A DNA stretch of 35,237 bases, taken from Gammaproteobacteria bacterium. Its GTDB lineage: Bacteria; Pseudomonadota; Gammaproteobacteria; Ga0077536. The translations under genes and the position numbers were made by a program. The stretch spans positions 1 through 35,237 of the forward strand of contig JADZCB010000023.1 of the NCBI GenBank assembly GCA_020851775.1, in the 5' to 3' direction. Below are positions 13,406 to 21,885 of this stretch, one piece after another. Positions within the stretch are counted from its first letter, which is position 1; every line of letters starts with the position of its first letter. Under the pieces are notes generated by a model. It ran no database searches. It was not told the DNA's origin and saw nothing but the letters and a program-made list of their open reading frames with translations.

Positions 13406-14413
13406 ATGATAGCGCGAAGTCAGCCGGAAAATGAGCCTGCCGACTGGCAGCACGCGCAACGTGACGCGTTCACGCGGCCGACGGATCTGCTCGCGATGCT
13501 CGGTCTTCCGGCGGCGGCCGTCGGCCTGTCCGACGCCGCCGCGGCGGCATTCGCGTTCCGCGTACCGCGTCCGTGGGCCGCGCGCATCCGTCGCGGCGAT
13601 CCCGACGATCCCCTGCTCCGGCAGGTCCTGCCGGTTGCCCCCGAAGGCCGTGCGCGCGCCGGTTTCGTCACCGATCCGGTCGGCGATCGCGCCGCCGAGC
13701 GGGCGCCGGGCCTGCTGTACAAATACCGTGGGCGCGCGCTGCTGCTGGTGACGGGCGCGTGCGCGATCCACTGCCGCTACTGTTTCCGCCGCGAGTTTCC
13801 GTACGGTGAGTCGGTCGGCCATGCGCGACTCGACGCCGCGCTCGCGCTGCTCGCCGCGGCGCCCGACGTCGACGAAGTCATTCTCAGTGGCGGCGATCCG
13901 CTGAGCCTGCGCGACGAGCGCCTCGCCGAACTCGTCACACGCCTGGCGGCGATCCCGCATCTGCGGCGCCTGCGGGTCCATACCCGCGTGCCGGTGACGA
14001 TCCCCACCCGCGTGACGCCTGCGCTCGTCGACTGGCTGTGCGGGACACGGCTGTCGAGCGTCATGGTGCTGCACACGAATCACGCCCAGGAGATCGATGA
14101 CGAGGTCGCGGCCGCACTCGCCCCGCTGCGCGCCGCCGGCGTGCCGCTGCTGAACCAGGCCGTCCTGCTGAAAGGCATCAACGACGATGCGCAGACGCTG
14201 CGCGAACTCTCGACACGGCTGTTCGAAGCCGGTGTTCTCCCCTACTACCTGCATCTCCTCGATCGGGTGCGCGGCACGACACACTTCGCCGTGCCGCTAC
14301 GCCGCGCGCGCCAGCTCGGGCGCGAGTTGCGCGACACGCTACCGGGCTATCTCGTGCCGAAGCTCGTGCGCGAACAGGCCGGCCGGCCCTCGAAGACGCC
14401 GCTCGTGCCGTAG
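13406..14413 (+). CDS. epmB: EF-P beta-lysylation protein (radical SAM lysine 2,3-aminomutase-like, EpmB)
   Basis: Alternative ATG at 13388; [16 protein letters not shown]-like N-terminus, [18 protein letters not shown] radical SAM CX3CX2[34 protein letters not shown]. Confidence 0.94.
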   Translation: MIARSQPENEPADWQHAQRDAFTRPTDLLAMLGLPAAAVGLSDAAAAAFAFRVPRPWAARIRRGDPDDPLLRQVLPVAPEGRARAGFVTDPVGDRAAERAPGLLYKYRGRALLLVTGACAIHCRYCFRREFPYGESVGHARLDAALALLAAAPDVDEVILSGGDPLSLRDERLAELVTRLAAIPHLRRLRVHTRVPVTIPTRVTPALVDWLCGTRLSSVMVLHTNHAQEIDDEVAAALAPLRAAGVPLLNQAVLLKGINDDAQTLRELSTRLFEAGVLPYYLHLLDRVRGTTHFAVPLRRARQLGRELRDTLPGYLVPKLVREQAGRPSKTPLVP

Positions 14414-14432
14414 CACGCCGGCGAGGGACGGT

Positions 14433-15650
14433 TCAGGTCGCGGGATTCGCGTGCAGCACGCCGGTCGCCTGCAACGCCGCGATACGCTCGGACGACAGCC
14501 CGAGCAGCGTGCCCAGCACTTCTTCGTTGTGCTGACCGAGATAGGCCGCGGCCAGTGGCGCGTCGCGTTCGAAGCCCGAGAAACGCAGCGGCATGCCCGG
14601 GACGGTGAATTCGCCGAGCTTCGGATCGGAGATCCGGCGCACGGTGCCGCGTTCGATCATGTGCGGCGCATTGCACACCTCGGCGATGTTCATCACCGGC
14701 GCGCAGGGCACATGGTGTCCGGCGAGGTGCGCGATGATCGCCTCGACCGAGGGCTGCCGATCGACCCACGCCTGCACCAGGGCGATGACTTCCTCGGCGC
14801 GTTCGACACGTTTCGCATTCGAGTTGTAACGCTCGTCGCTCGCGAGCCCGGCGTCGCCCATCGCGTTGCACAGGCTCGGCCACTGCGGATCGAGGGCGAT
14901 GATGCACACGTGACGATCGCCGTGCCGGAACAGCCCCAGCGGACACACGGCGTAGTGATGATGGCCGGCGCGCGTCGGAATGCGGCCGGTCAGGCCGTAC
15001 AGCGCGACGTTGATTTCGTGACAGTGGAAGTAGGCGTCGAGCAGGGAGATATCGAGATACTGACCTTCGCCGCCGCGCTCCCGGTGCAGCAGCGCGTAGC
15101 CGATCGCCGCCATCGCATGCACGCCGGTGTTGACGTCGCCGAGGCCGAGCATCGGCAGGCTCGGCGCACTGTCGGGCTCGCCGATCATGCCGGTGACGCC
15201 GGCATAAGCCTGCGCGATGTAGTCGAAGCCCGGCAGACCCGACAGCGGTCCCTGCTGCCCGAAGGCCGAGATCGAGCACATCACGGCGCGCGGGTTCAAG
15301 GCGTGGACCTTGTCCCAGCCGATGCCGAGCCGCGCGGCGACGCCGGGCGCGAAATTCTCGATCACGACGTCGACCTGGCGGATCAGATCGTAGACGAGTG
15401 CCTTGCCTTCCTCGGTCTTGAGGTTGATGCACAGGCTCTTCTTGCCGCGATTCTGCTGCACGTAGTACGCGCTGCGCCCGTCGATGATCGTCGGCAGTGC
15501 ACGCGACATGTCACCGAGCGGTGGAAACTCGACCTTGATCACGTCCGCACCCATCTCGGCCATCAGCCGCGTCGCGGCCGGTCCCGCGAGCACGTGCGTG
15601 AAATCGAGAACCTTGAAGCCCGTGAGGATGTGGTTCAGCGCCATCAGCAC
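14433..15650 (-). CDS. family III CoA-transferase (CaiB/BaiF)
   Basis: 405 aa; LTGFKVLDFTHVLAGPAATRLMAEMGADVIKVEFPPLGD...YYVQQNRGKKSLCINLKTEEGKALVYDLIRQVDVVIENFAPGV. Confidence 0.93.
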   Translation of the reverse strand: MLMALNHILTGFKVLDFTHVLAGPAATRLMAEMGADVIKVEFPPLGDMSRALPTIIDGRSAYYVQQNRGKKSLCINLKTEEGKALVYDLIRQVDVVIENFAPGVAARLGIGWDKVHALNPRAVMCSISAFGQQGPLSGLPGFDYIAQAYAGVTGMIGEPDSAPSLPMLGLGDVNTGVHAMAAIGYALLHRERGGEGQYLDISLLDAYFHCHEINVALYGLTGRIPTRAGHHHYAVCPLGLFRHGDRHVCIIALDPQWPSLCNAMGDAGLASDERYNSNAKRVERAEEVIALVQAWVDRQPSVEAIIAHLAGHHVPCAPVMNIAEVCNAPHMIERGTVRRISDPKLGEFTVPGMPLRFSGFERDAPLAAAYLGQHNEEVLGTLLGLSSERIAALQATGVLHANPAT

Positions 15651-15709
15651 TCTCCCGATTATCTGCGTCTGTGCCTCGGTTGCCGGCAGGCGCCGTCATC
15701 GATCCCGCG

Positions 15710-18157
15710 TCAGCTCGCGCGCGAGCGCAGCAGTTCACGCCGCGCCGCGCGCACCGGACGCCGCGGCGGCGTGTTGACGATATCGGTGAGTTCCGCCGCA
15801 TTCAGCCCCGCCTCGATGCGTTCGGCCGAGACCGCTTCGTAAGTCGTCGTGCGTTGGCGCGGCACGCGGCCGGCGGCATCGATCATCGCCATCATTTCGC
15901 GCGGCCCCGTCTCCTGGCCATGTTCGGCACCGGCGGCGCGCGTGATGCTCTCGTTCATCAATGTGCCGCCGAGATCATTGACACCCGCCTTCAGGCACGC
16001 CGCGACGCCCAGATGTCCCATCTTGACCCACGACGCCTGGATGTTCGGGATCACCGGATGCAGCGCGAGCCGGGCGACGGCGTGCATCAGCACCGCTTCG
16101 CGGAAGGTCGGGCCGCGCCGCGCGCGTCCCTTCAGATACAGCGGTGCCTCCATGTGCACGAACGGCAGCGGCACGAACTCGGTGAAACCGCCGCTACGCT
16201 GCTGCAGCGTGCGGATGCGCAGCAGGTGCCGCGCCCAGTGCTCGTACCGATCGACGTGGCCGTACATGATCGTCGCCGTCGTGCGGAAACCGACCGCGTG
16301 CGCCGTCTCCATCACTTCGAACCATTGCGCGGTGTTGATCTTGTCGGGACACAGGATGCGCCGCACCTCGTCGTCGAGGACTTCGGCAGCGGTGCCGGGC
16401 AGCGTGCCGAGACCGGCGGCCTTCAGGCGTTCGAGAAACTCGCGCAGCGGCATGCCGAGTGTCGCGGCGCCCTGCCACACTTCGAGCGGCGAGAACGCGT
16501 GCACGTGCATGTCGGGCACGGCGTCCTTCACCATGCGCAGGATGTCGAGGTAAGTCTGCCCGGTGTACTGGGGGTGGATGCCACCCTGCATGCAGACTTC
16601 GGTTGCGCCGCGTGCCCAGGCTTCACGTACGCGGCGTCTGATTTCACTTTCCTCGAGATCATAGGGCTTGCCGCGCAGATCCTCCGACAGCTTGCCTTTC
16701 GAAAACGCGCAGAACTGGCACTTGAAGTAACAGACGTTCGTGTAGTTGATGTTGCGATTGACGACGAAGCTGACGGTGTCGCCGGCGACGGCGGCGCGCA
16801 GTGCATCGGCCGTCTGACACACGTGACTGAAGTCGTCGCCGCGGGCTGCGAAGAGCCGCACGACCTCGCCTTCGTCGAGCGTCTCGCCGCTGGCCGCGCG
16901 GGCGCAGATCGCGACGATGTCGGCACTGACGCGGGTCGGCTGCCGCTCGATCAGATCCAGATCATGCGCCGCCGGCGGCAGGGCCTCGCCCGGCGACCAG
17001 GTGTCGGTGCGCGGCAGTCCGCTGCCGTCGACGCAATCGAGCACCGGCGTGCGGAAGGGTTCGGCGAGCCAGCGGTTGACGTCCTGCGCGTAGCGCGGAT
17101 AGAGCGTCAGGCGTTCGTGCAGCAGCTTGCCGGCCTCGGCACTGGCACGGGCGAGTTCGTCGAGATGCGGCCACGGCGCTTCCGGGTTCACGAAATCCGG
17201 CGTCAGCGGTGATACGCCGCCCCAGTCGTCGATGCCGGCGGCGACGAGTTGCGGCAGCACGCCGGGGCTGAGGTTCGGGGGCGCCTGCACCGACATGCCG
17301 GTGCCGAAGACGATGCGCGTCAACGCGAGCGTCCACAGCATCTCGTCGAGATCGGGTTCCGGCGCCTGCGCCATTTTCGTGTCGGGCTTCGCGCGGAAGT
17401 TCTGGACGATGATTTCCTGGATGTGGCCATACTCGGCGTGCAGCGCGCGGATCGCGAGCAGCGCCTCGACGCGCTCGCGTCGCGTCTCGCCGATGCCGAT
17501 CAGGATGCCGGTCGTGAACGGCACCTGCGCGCGACCCGCCTCGCGCAACGTCGCCAGACGCACGGCCGGCCGTTTGTCCGGCGAGCCGTGATGCGGCTGG
17601 CCCTTGCCGCACAACCGCTCGCTGACGGCTTCGAGCATGATGCCCATGCTCGCCGACACCTCGCGCAGACGCGCGACTTCCGCGGCGTCCAGCGTGCCGG
17701 GATTGAGATGCGGCAGCAGACCCGTGTCGCGGAACACCGCGTCGGCACAGGCGTACAGGTACGCGTGCGTCGACGCATAGCCGTGCCGCGTGAGCCAGTC
17801 GCGCGCCGTCTTGTAGCGGGCTTCCGGCCGCTCGCCGAGCGTGAACAGCGCCTCCTTGCATCCCATCCGTGCGCCGGCGCGCGCCACGTCGAGCACTTCG
17901 TCGAGGCTCATGTACGGTTGCGCGATGCGCTTCGGCGCCTTCGCGAACGTGCAGTAGTGACAGACATCGCGGCACAACTGCGTCAGCGGGATGAAGACTT
18001 TTTTCGAGTAGGTGACGAGATTGCCGAAGCCGGCGTCCCGGATCGTGCCGGCGCTGGCGAGCAGCGCAGTCAGATCGGTGCAGTCGGCGAGGGCGAGGGC
18101 TTCGTCGTCGGTGGGGCATTGCCCGGCGCGGGCACGGGCCAGGATTGCTGCGTTCAT
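15710..18157 (-). CDS. fbiC: bifunctional FO synthase (fused CofG-CofH radical SAM; 7,8-didemethyl-8-hydroxy-5-deazariboflavin synthase)
   Basis: Two radical SAM motifs: N-terminal CofG-like VFIPLTQLCRDVCHYCTFAKAP and C-terminal CofH-like NRNINYTNVCYFKCQFCAFSKGK; about 815 aa. ORF can be extended to a TTG at 18193 immediately after the cofC stop. Confidence 0.95.
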   Translation of the reverse strand: MNAAILARARAGQCPTDDEALALADCTDLTALLASAGTIRDAGFGNLVTYSKKVFIPLTQLCRDVCHYCTFAKAPKRIAQPYMSLDEVLDVARAGARMGCKEALFTLGERPEARYKTARDWLTRHGYASTHAYLYACADAVFRDTGLLPHLNPGTLDAAEVARLREVSASMGIMLEAVSERLCGKGQPHHGSPDKRPAVRLATLREAGRAQVPFTTGILIGIGETRRERVEALLAIRALHAEYGHIQEIIVQNFRAKPDTKMAQAPEPDLDEMLWTLALTRIVFGTGMSVQAPPNLSPGVLPQLVAAGIDDWGGVSPLTPDFVNPEAPWPHLDELARASAEAGKLLHERLTLYPRYAQDVNRWLAEPFRTPVLDCVDGSGLPRTDTWSPGEALPPAAHDLDLIERQPTRVSADIVAICARAASGETLDEGEVVRLFAARGDDFSHVCQTADALRAAVAGDTVSFVVNRNINYTNVCYFKCQFCAFSKGKLSEDLRGKPYDLEESEIRRRVREAWARGATEVCMQGGIHPQYTGQTYLDILRMVKDAVPDMHVHAFSPLEVWQGAATLGMPLREFLERLKAAGLGTLPGTAAEVLDDEVRRILCPDKINTAQWFEVMETAHAVGFRTTATIMYGHVDRYEHWARHLLRIRTLQQRSGGFTEFVPLPFVHMEAPLYLKGRARRGPTFREAVLMHAVARLALHPVIPNIQASWVKMGHLGVAACLKAGVNDLGGTLMNESITRAAGAEHGQETGPREMMAMIDAAGRVPRQRTTTYEAVSAERIEAGLNAAELTDIVNTPPRRPVRAARRELLRSRAS

Positions 18158-18193
18158 GCGCGTGGCGTCACTCGGTGTTGGGAGAACGGACAA

Positions 18194-18877
18194 TCAAAGA
18201 TTCCACTGGCCGCCGCTGCTGACGATCGGTCGTGGCTGGAGTCGGGCGGCGACGTCGCGCTCGCACAGGAGCGCACTCGTCGCCGTCGCGCGATCGCAGG
18301 TCAGCAGGCGACGGATGTCTTCGGGGGTATCGACGTCGAGTGCGAGGCCGGGCACCTTCAGCGTCTGCACGCGTGCGCCGAGGGCGAGCGCCGCGTCGCG
18401 GTGCGCGACGAAGCTGTGACGTCCGAAACGGAACGGCATCAGATCCGGCGGCGACACGGCAAGTGCATTGGTGCCATAGCCGTCTTCGTCGGACACCAGC
18501 GTCACGGCCGGCGCCCAACCGTGCTTCGCAATCACGAAGTCCACTTCGGCGCTGGTCGCGAGCGGAACGTCGGTCGGCAGTACGAGCATGGCGCCCTGCT
18601 CGCGGGCGACGAGTACGCGTGCCGCCTGTGCCACCGAGTTCGACAGGCCCGGCTGTGCCTCATCGAGTACCTCGGCACCACAGATCGCGGCGAGGTTCGC
18701 CACGCCTGCTTCGCGCGTGACACACAGGACACCGCTGACGCGCGTACAGTGCGCGAGCAGCGTGAACAGATCGTGCAGCATCGCCTGCGCGAGTGCCGCC
18801 CGCTCGCCGTCGCTCAGCAGGCCGGCAAGGCGGCGCTTGGCGTATGCGAACGGCTTGACGGGAACCACTACCCACAC
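18194..18877 (-). CDS. cofC: CofC/FbiD: phospholactate/phosphoenolpyruvate/phosphoglycerate guanylyltransferase
   Basis: 227 aa; MWVVVPVKPFAYAKRRLAGLLSDGERAALAQAMLHDLF, MLVLPTDVPLATSAEVDFVI, GTNALAVSPPDLMPFRFGRHSFVAH. Confidence 0.93.
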   Translation of the reverse strand: MWVVVPVKPFAYAKRRLAGLLSDGERAALAQAMLHDLFTLLAHCTRVSGVLCVTREAGVANLAAICGAEVLDEAQPGLSNSVAQAARVLVAREQGAMLVLPTDVPLATSAEVDFVIAKHGWAPAVTLVSDEDGYGTNALAVSPPDLMPFRFGRHSFVAHRDAALALGARVQTLKVPGLALDVDTPEDIRRLLTCDRATATSALLCERDVAARLQPRPIVSSGGQWNL

Positions 18878-18914
18878 GGTCGGGTGCCTCTGCGAAGAAC
18901 AGTGATCGACGTCA

Positions 18915-19886
18915 TCATCGCCGCTTCACGCTTGCGCGCAGTTCGCGCACGAATTCGATGACGATGGTGGCCAGCCGCAACTTGTCGTCGAACGTTAGCA
19001 TGACGGTGGGGGCCGCGATAGCCGCCGGACCGGCGTCGCCGAACGTCTCGAGCAGCGATGCATCCTGCAGATCGATCACGAAACCGTCGAGCAGATCGCC
19101 ATAGTGTGCCGCGACGGCGGGCGCGGTCGACGGCACCTTCAATTCCGCCATCATTTTCGCCGTCGGTCCCTTCAGCGCGAGACCGGCGACGATCGGCGAC
19201 ACCGCGACGACGGGGGCGACACTCGCGCGCAACGCCGCGCGAATTTCCGGCACGGCGAGGATCGGATCGATGCTGACGTAGGGATTCGACGGACACAGGA
19301 TGATCCCGGTCAGATCCGGTGCGGCGAGCAGATCCAACACGGCGACCGGGGCTTTTGCCGTGCCGGCGCCGGCGAATTCGAACCCGGTGACGTCCGGCAC
19401 GCAGCGCTCGCGGACGAAGTAATGCTGGAACGCGAGCGGACCGTGCGTCGTATGCACGATCGTCGCGACCGGATCGTCGCTCATCGGCCAGATCGCGTGA
19501 CGCGTGCCGAGCGCCGCGTTCAGCTCGCGCGTCACGCACGACAACGAAGCACCCGCCCGCAGTCGCACCGTGCGCTGGACGTGCACGGCGAGATCGCGAT
19601 CGCCGAGCGCGAACCAGCCTTCACCGCCGAGTTCGCGCAAGGTCTCGATGAACTGCCAGGTCTCACCGCGCCGCCCCCAGCCGGTATCGGGGTTCGACAC
19701 GTCGGCGAGCGCGTACATCAGCGAATCGAGATCGGGCGCGACGTGCAGCCCGAGATGTTCGAAGTCGTCACCGGTGTTGACGAGGAACGACAGCTCGTCC
19801 GGGCCGAGCACCGCGGCGAGACCGACGGCCAGCTTTGCGCCGCCGACGCCGCCGGTGAGCGCAAGAAAACGATCGCCGCGGCTCAT
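18915..19886 (-). CDS. cofD: CofD/FbiA: 2-phospho-L-lactate (or analogue) transferase
   Basis: 323 aa; LALTGGVGGAKLAVGLAAVL, LVNTGDDFEHLGLHVAPDLDSLMYALADVSNPDTGWGRRGETW, CPSNPYVSIDPILAVPEIR, ATPTV/FDD-type C-terminus. Confidence 0.96.
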   Translation of the reverse strand: MSRGDRFLALTGGVGGAKLAVGLAAVLGPDELSFLVNTGDDFEHLGLHVAPDLDSLMYALADVSNPDTGWGRRGETWQFIETLRELGGEGWFALGDRDLAVHVQRTVRLRAGASLSCVTRELNAALGTRHAIWPMSDDPVATIVHTTHGPLAFQHYFVRERCVPDVTGFEFAGAGTAKAPVAVLDLLAAPDLTGIILCPSNPYVSIDPILAVPEIRAALRASVAPVVAVSPIVAGLALKGPTAKMMAELKVPSTAPAVAAHYGDLLDGFVIDLQDASLLETFGDAGPAAIAAPTVMLTFDDKLRLATIVIEFVRELRASVKRR

Positions 19887-20653
19887 CGGAACATGTCTTC
19901 CGCGAGCGGGCGGATGATGTCGCGCGCCGTCTGCGCGGTGGGCTGCCAGGGCAGGCCCCGGATCAGCACCGCCGGCGTGCGCTGGACGCTTTCCCCCATC
20001 AGCAGCGTCGCCGCCGCGGCGAGTGAATCGGCGCGGTTGATCACCGTCACCTTCAACTCGCGACCATAGGCGTCACCGGTGCCGCGCAGATCATCGAGCA
20101 CCTGGAGCCCATGACAACCGATGGCGCCGCCGACGGTGCCGAGCCGCCACGCGCGGTTCATGCTGTCGGCGATGATCACGGCGAGGCGCCGTCCGGTCAG
20201 CGCGAACAGCGCCTCGTGCAGACGCCGCGCGGACGCGTCCGGATCGACCGGCAACAGCAATGCGGCTTCACCGTCCGCGTGATCGACATTCGACTGATCG
20301 ATGCCCGCATGCGCGCCGACATTGCCGAGGCGGTGACGGACGAGCAGCATGCCGGGCCGCTTGCGCAGCAGTTCGCTCGACTCGTCGAGGATCAACTGCA
20401 CGAGCCGCGGATCCTTGTCGGTTTCGGCCGCGAGTTCGATTGCACGCGCCGACGGCGTCACATCCGCGAGCCGCACGAGGCGGCCTTCGGCTTTCGAGAC
20501 GATCTTCTGCGCGAGCACCAGGACGTCGCCGTCGACGGGTTCGAGCGCGAGCCGGCGCAGCGCGGCATCGAGCAGCGCGGCGAGATCGTCGCCCTGCTCG
20601 ATCATCGGGATCCCGGGCAATACGTGCAGGCTCAGATCGGCACGGGTGCTCAT
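19883..20653 (-). CDS. cofE: CofE: coenzyme F420-0:L-glutamate ligase
   Basis: MSTRADLSLHVLPGIPMIEQGDDLAALL, DGDVLVLAQKIVSKAEGRLV, DESSELLRKRPGMLLVRHRLGNVGAHAGIDQSNVD, VIIADSMNRAWRLGTVGGAIG; ORF-track start at 20857 rejected; ATGA overlap with cofD (19883-19886). Confidence 0.95.
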   Translation of the reverse strand: MSTRADLSLHVLPGIPMIEQGDDLAALLDAALRRLALEPVDGDVLVLAQKIVSKAEGRLVRLADVTPSARAIELAAETDKDPRLVQLILDESSELLRKRPGMLLVRHRLGNVGAHAGIDQSNVDHADGEAALLLPVDPDASARRLHEALFALTGRRLAVIIADSMNRAWRLGTVGGAIGCHGLQVLDDLRGTGDAYGRELKVTVINRADSLAAAATLLMGESVQRTPAVLIRGLPWQPTAQTARDIIRPLAEDMFR

Positions 20654-20742
20654 GCGCTTGTCCTGGTTCCTCGGGCGGGGCATCGGTCGCCCGCCCTTCG
20701 CTCGATGTCGTTGGCGATGTTCCCCGGTCGGGGGGTCGTGCA

Positions 20743-20790
20743 GTACCATCGCGCTAATTCTGAGGCGCCGCGCCTCGAAATTCATTGTAC
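20743..20790. promoter_or_regulatory. dyad-symmetric candidate operator and divergent promoter region (cofE / SDR)
   Basis: AATT-ct-GAGGCG-ccg-CGCCTC-ga-AATT (20756-20782) flanked by GTAC on both sides; TACAAT (-10 like) on the minus strand at 20789-20784. Confidence 0.5.
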
Positions 20791-20942
20791 CGGTAAGTTG
20801 CGACGAGAGGAGAGGTCGCCCGCCGCCCCTTCCACCCTGTCCGTCGGGTCGACGCACCCGGGGTTGCAGGTGGCCGGCCCGCGCCTCCGCCCGCTCACCG
20901 TGCGTCCGCCGTCAGACCCGCCATCAGGAGGAAGGACCATCC

Positions 20943-21854
20943 ATGGGCATGCTCGCAGACAAAGTCGTTCTCATCACCGGCGCCGGCCGGGGTATCGGCC
21001 GCGATTTTGCGCTGCACTGCGCCGCCGCCGGCGCGGCCGTCGTCGTCAATGATCTCGGTGTCACCGCCGATGGCAGCGCGGCCGAGGGCAGCCCGGCCGA
21101 ACAGGTCGTCGAGGAAATTCGCGCGGGCGGCGGGCGTGCGGTCGCGAATCACGGCAGCGTCGCCAGCCCGGGCGATGCCGAGGCGATGGTGCGGCAGGCG
21201 GTCGATGTCTTCGGCCAGCTCGACGGCGTGATCAACAACGCCGGCATCCTGCGCGATCGCATCTTCCACAAGATGTCGATCGAGGAATGGGACATCGTCA
21301 TCAACGTGCACTTGAACGGCTGCTTCTATGTCAGCCGCGCCGCCGCCGATCACTTCCGGGAGCGCGAAGGCGGCAGCTTCGTCCACATGACCTCGGCGTC
21401 CGGCCTCGTCGGCAACTTCGGGCAGGCGAACTATTCGGCGGCGAAGCTCGGCATCGTCGCCTTGTCGAAATCGATTGCGCTGGACATGGGGCGCTTCAAC
21501 GTGCGCTCGAACTGCATCGCGCCGTTCGCGTGGACGCGGATGACCAACACGATCCCGGCGCGCAACGAGGCCGAGATCGCACGCGTCCGCCGCCTGCAAC
21601 AAATGACACCGGACAAGATCGCGCCGATGGCGGTCTACCTGCTCGCGGACGCCGCCCACGACGTCAATGCGCAGGTGTTCGGGGTGCGCAACAATGAAAT
21701 CTTCCTGCTGAACCAGCCGCGTCCGGTACGCTCGATCCACCGCGGCGAAGGCTGGACGCCGGAGACTATCGCCGAGCACGCGATTCCGGCGCTGAAATCG
21801 AGTTTCATGGACCTCGCGCGTTCGCCCGACGTGTGGTCCTGGGATCCCGTCTGA
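20943..21854 (+). CDS. SDR family oxidoreductase (3-hydroxyacyl-CoA dehydrogenase-like)
   Basis: MGMLADKVVLITGAGRGIGRDFALHCAAAGAAVVVNDLG...NNAGILRDRIFHKMSIEEWDIVINVHLNGCFYVSRAA; AGGAGG SD 5' of ATG. Confidence 0.93.
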   Translation: MGMLADKVVLITGAGRGIGRDFALHCAAAGAAVVVNDLGVTADGSAAEGSPAEQVVEEIRAGGGRAVANHGSVASPGDAEAMVRQAVDVFGQLDGVINNAGILRDRIFHKMSIEEWDIVINVHLNGCFYVSRAAADHFREREGGSFVHMTSASGLVGNFGQANYSAAKLGIVALSKSIALDMGRFNVRSNCIAPFAWTRMTNTIPARNEAEIARVRRLQQMTPDKIAPMAVYLLADAAHDVNAQVFGVRNNEIFLLNQPRPVRSIHRGEGWTPETIAEHAIPALKSSFMDLARSPDVWSWDPV

Positions 21855-21885
21855 GCCCGCAACATCCCGCGGTGGAGACCCACGC

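Noticed and set aside
15710-18193. Two separate genes cofG and cofH, or a TTG start at 18193
   Set aside because: The frame is continuous with both radical SAM domains, so it is a fusion; ATG at 18157 (MNAAILARARAG) is a more credible start, although the TTG cannot be excluded.
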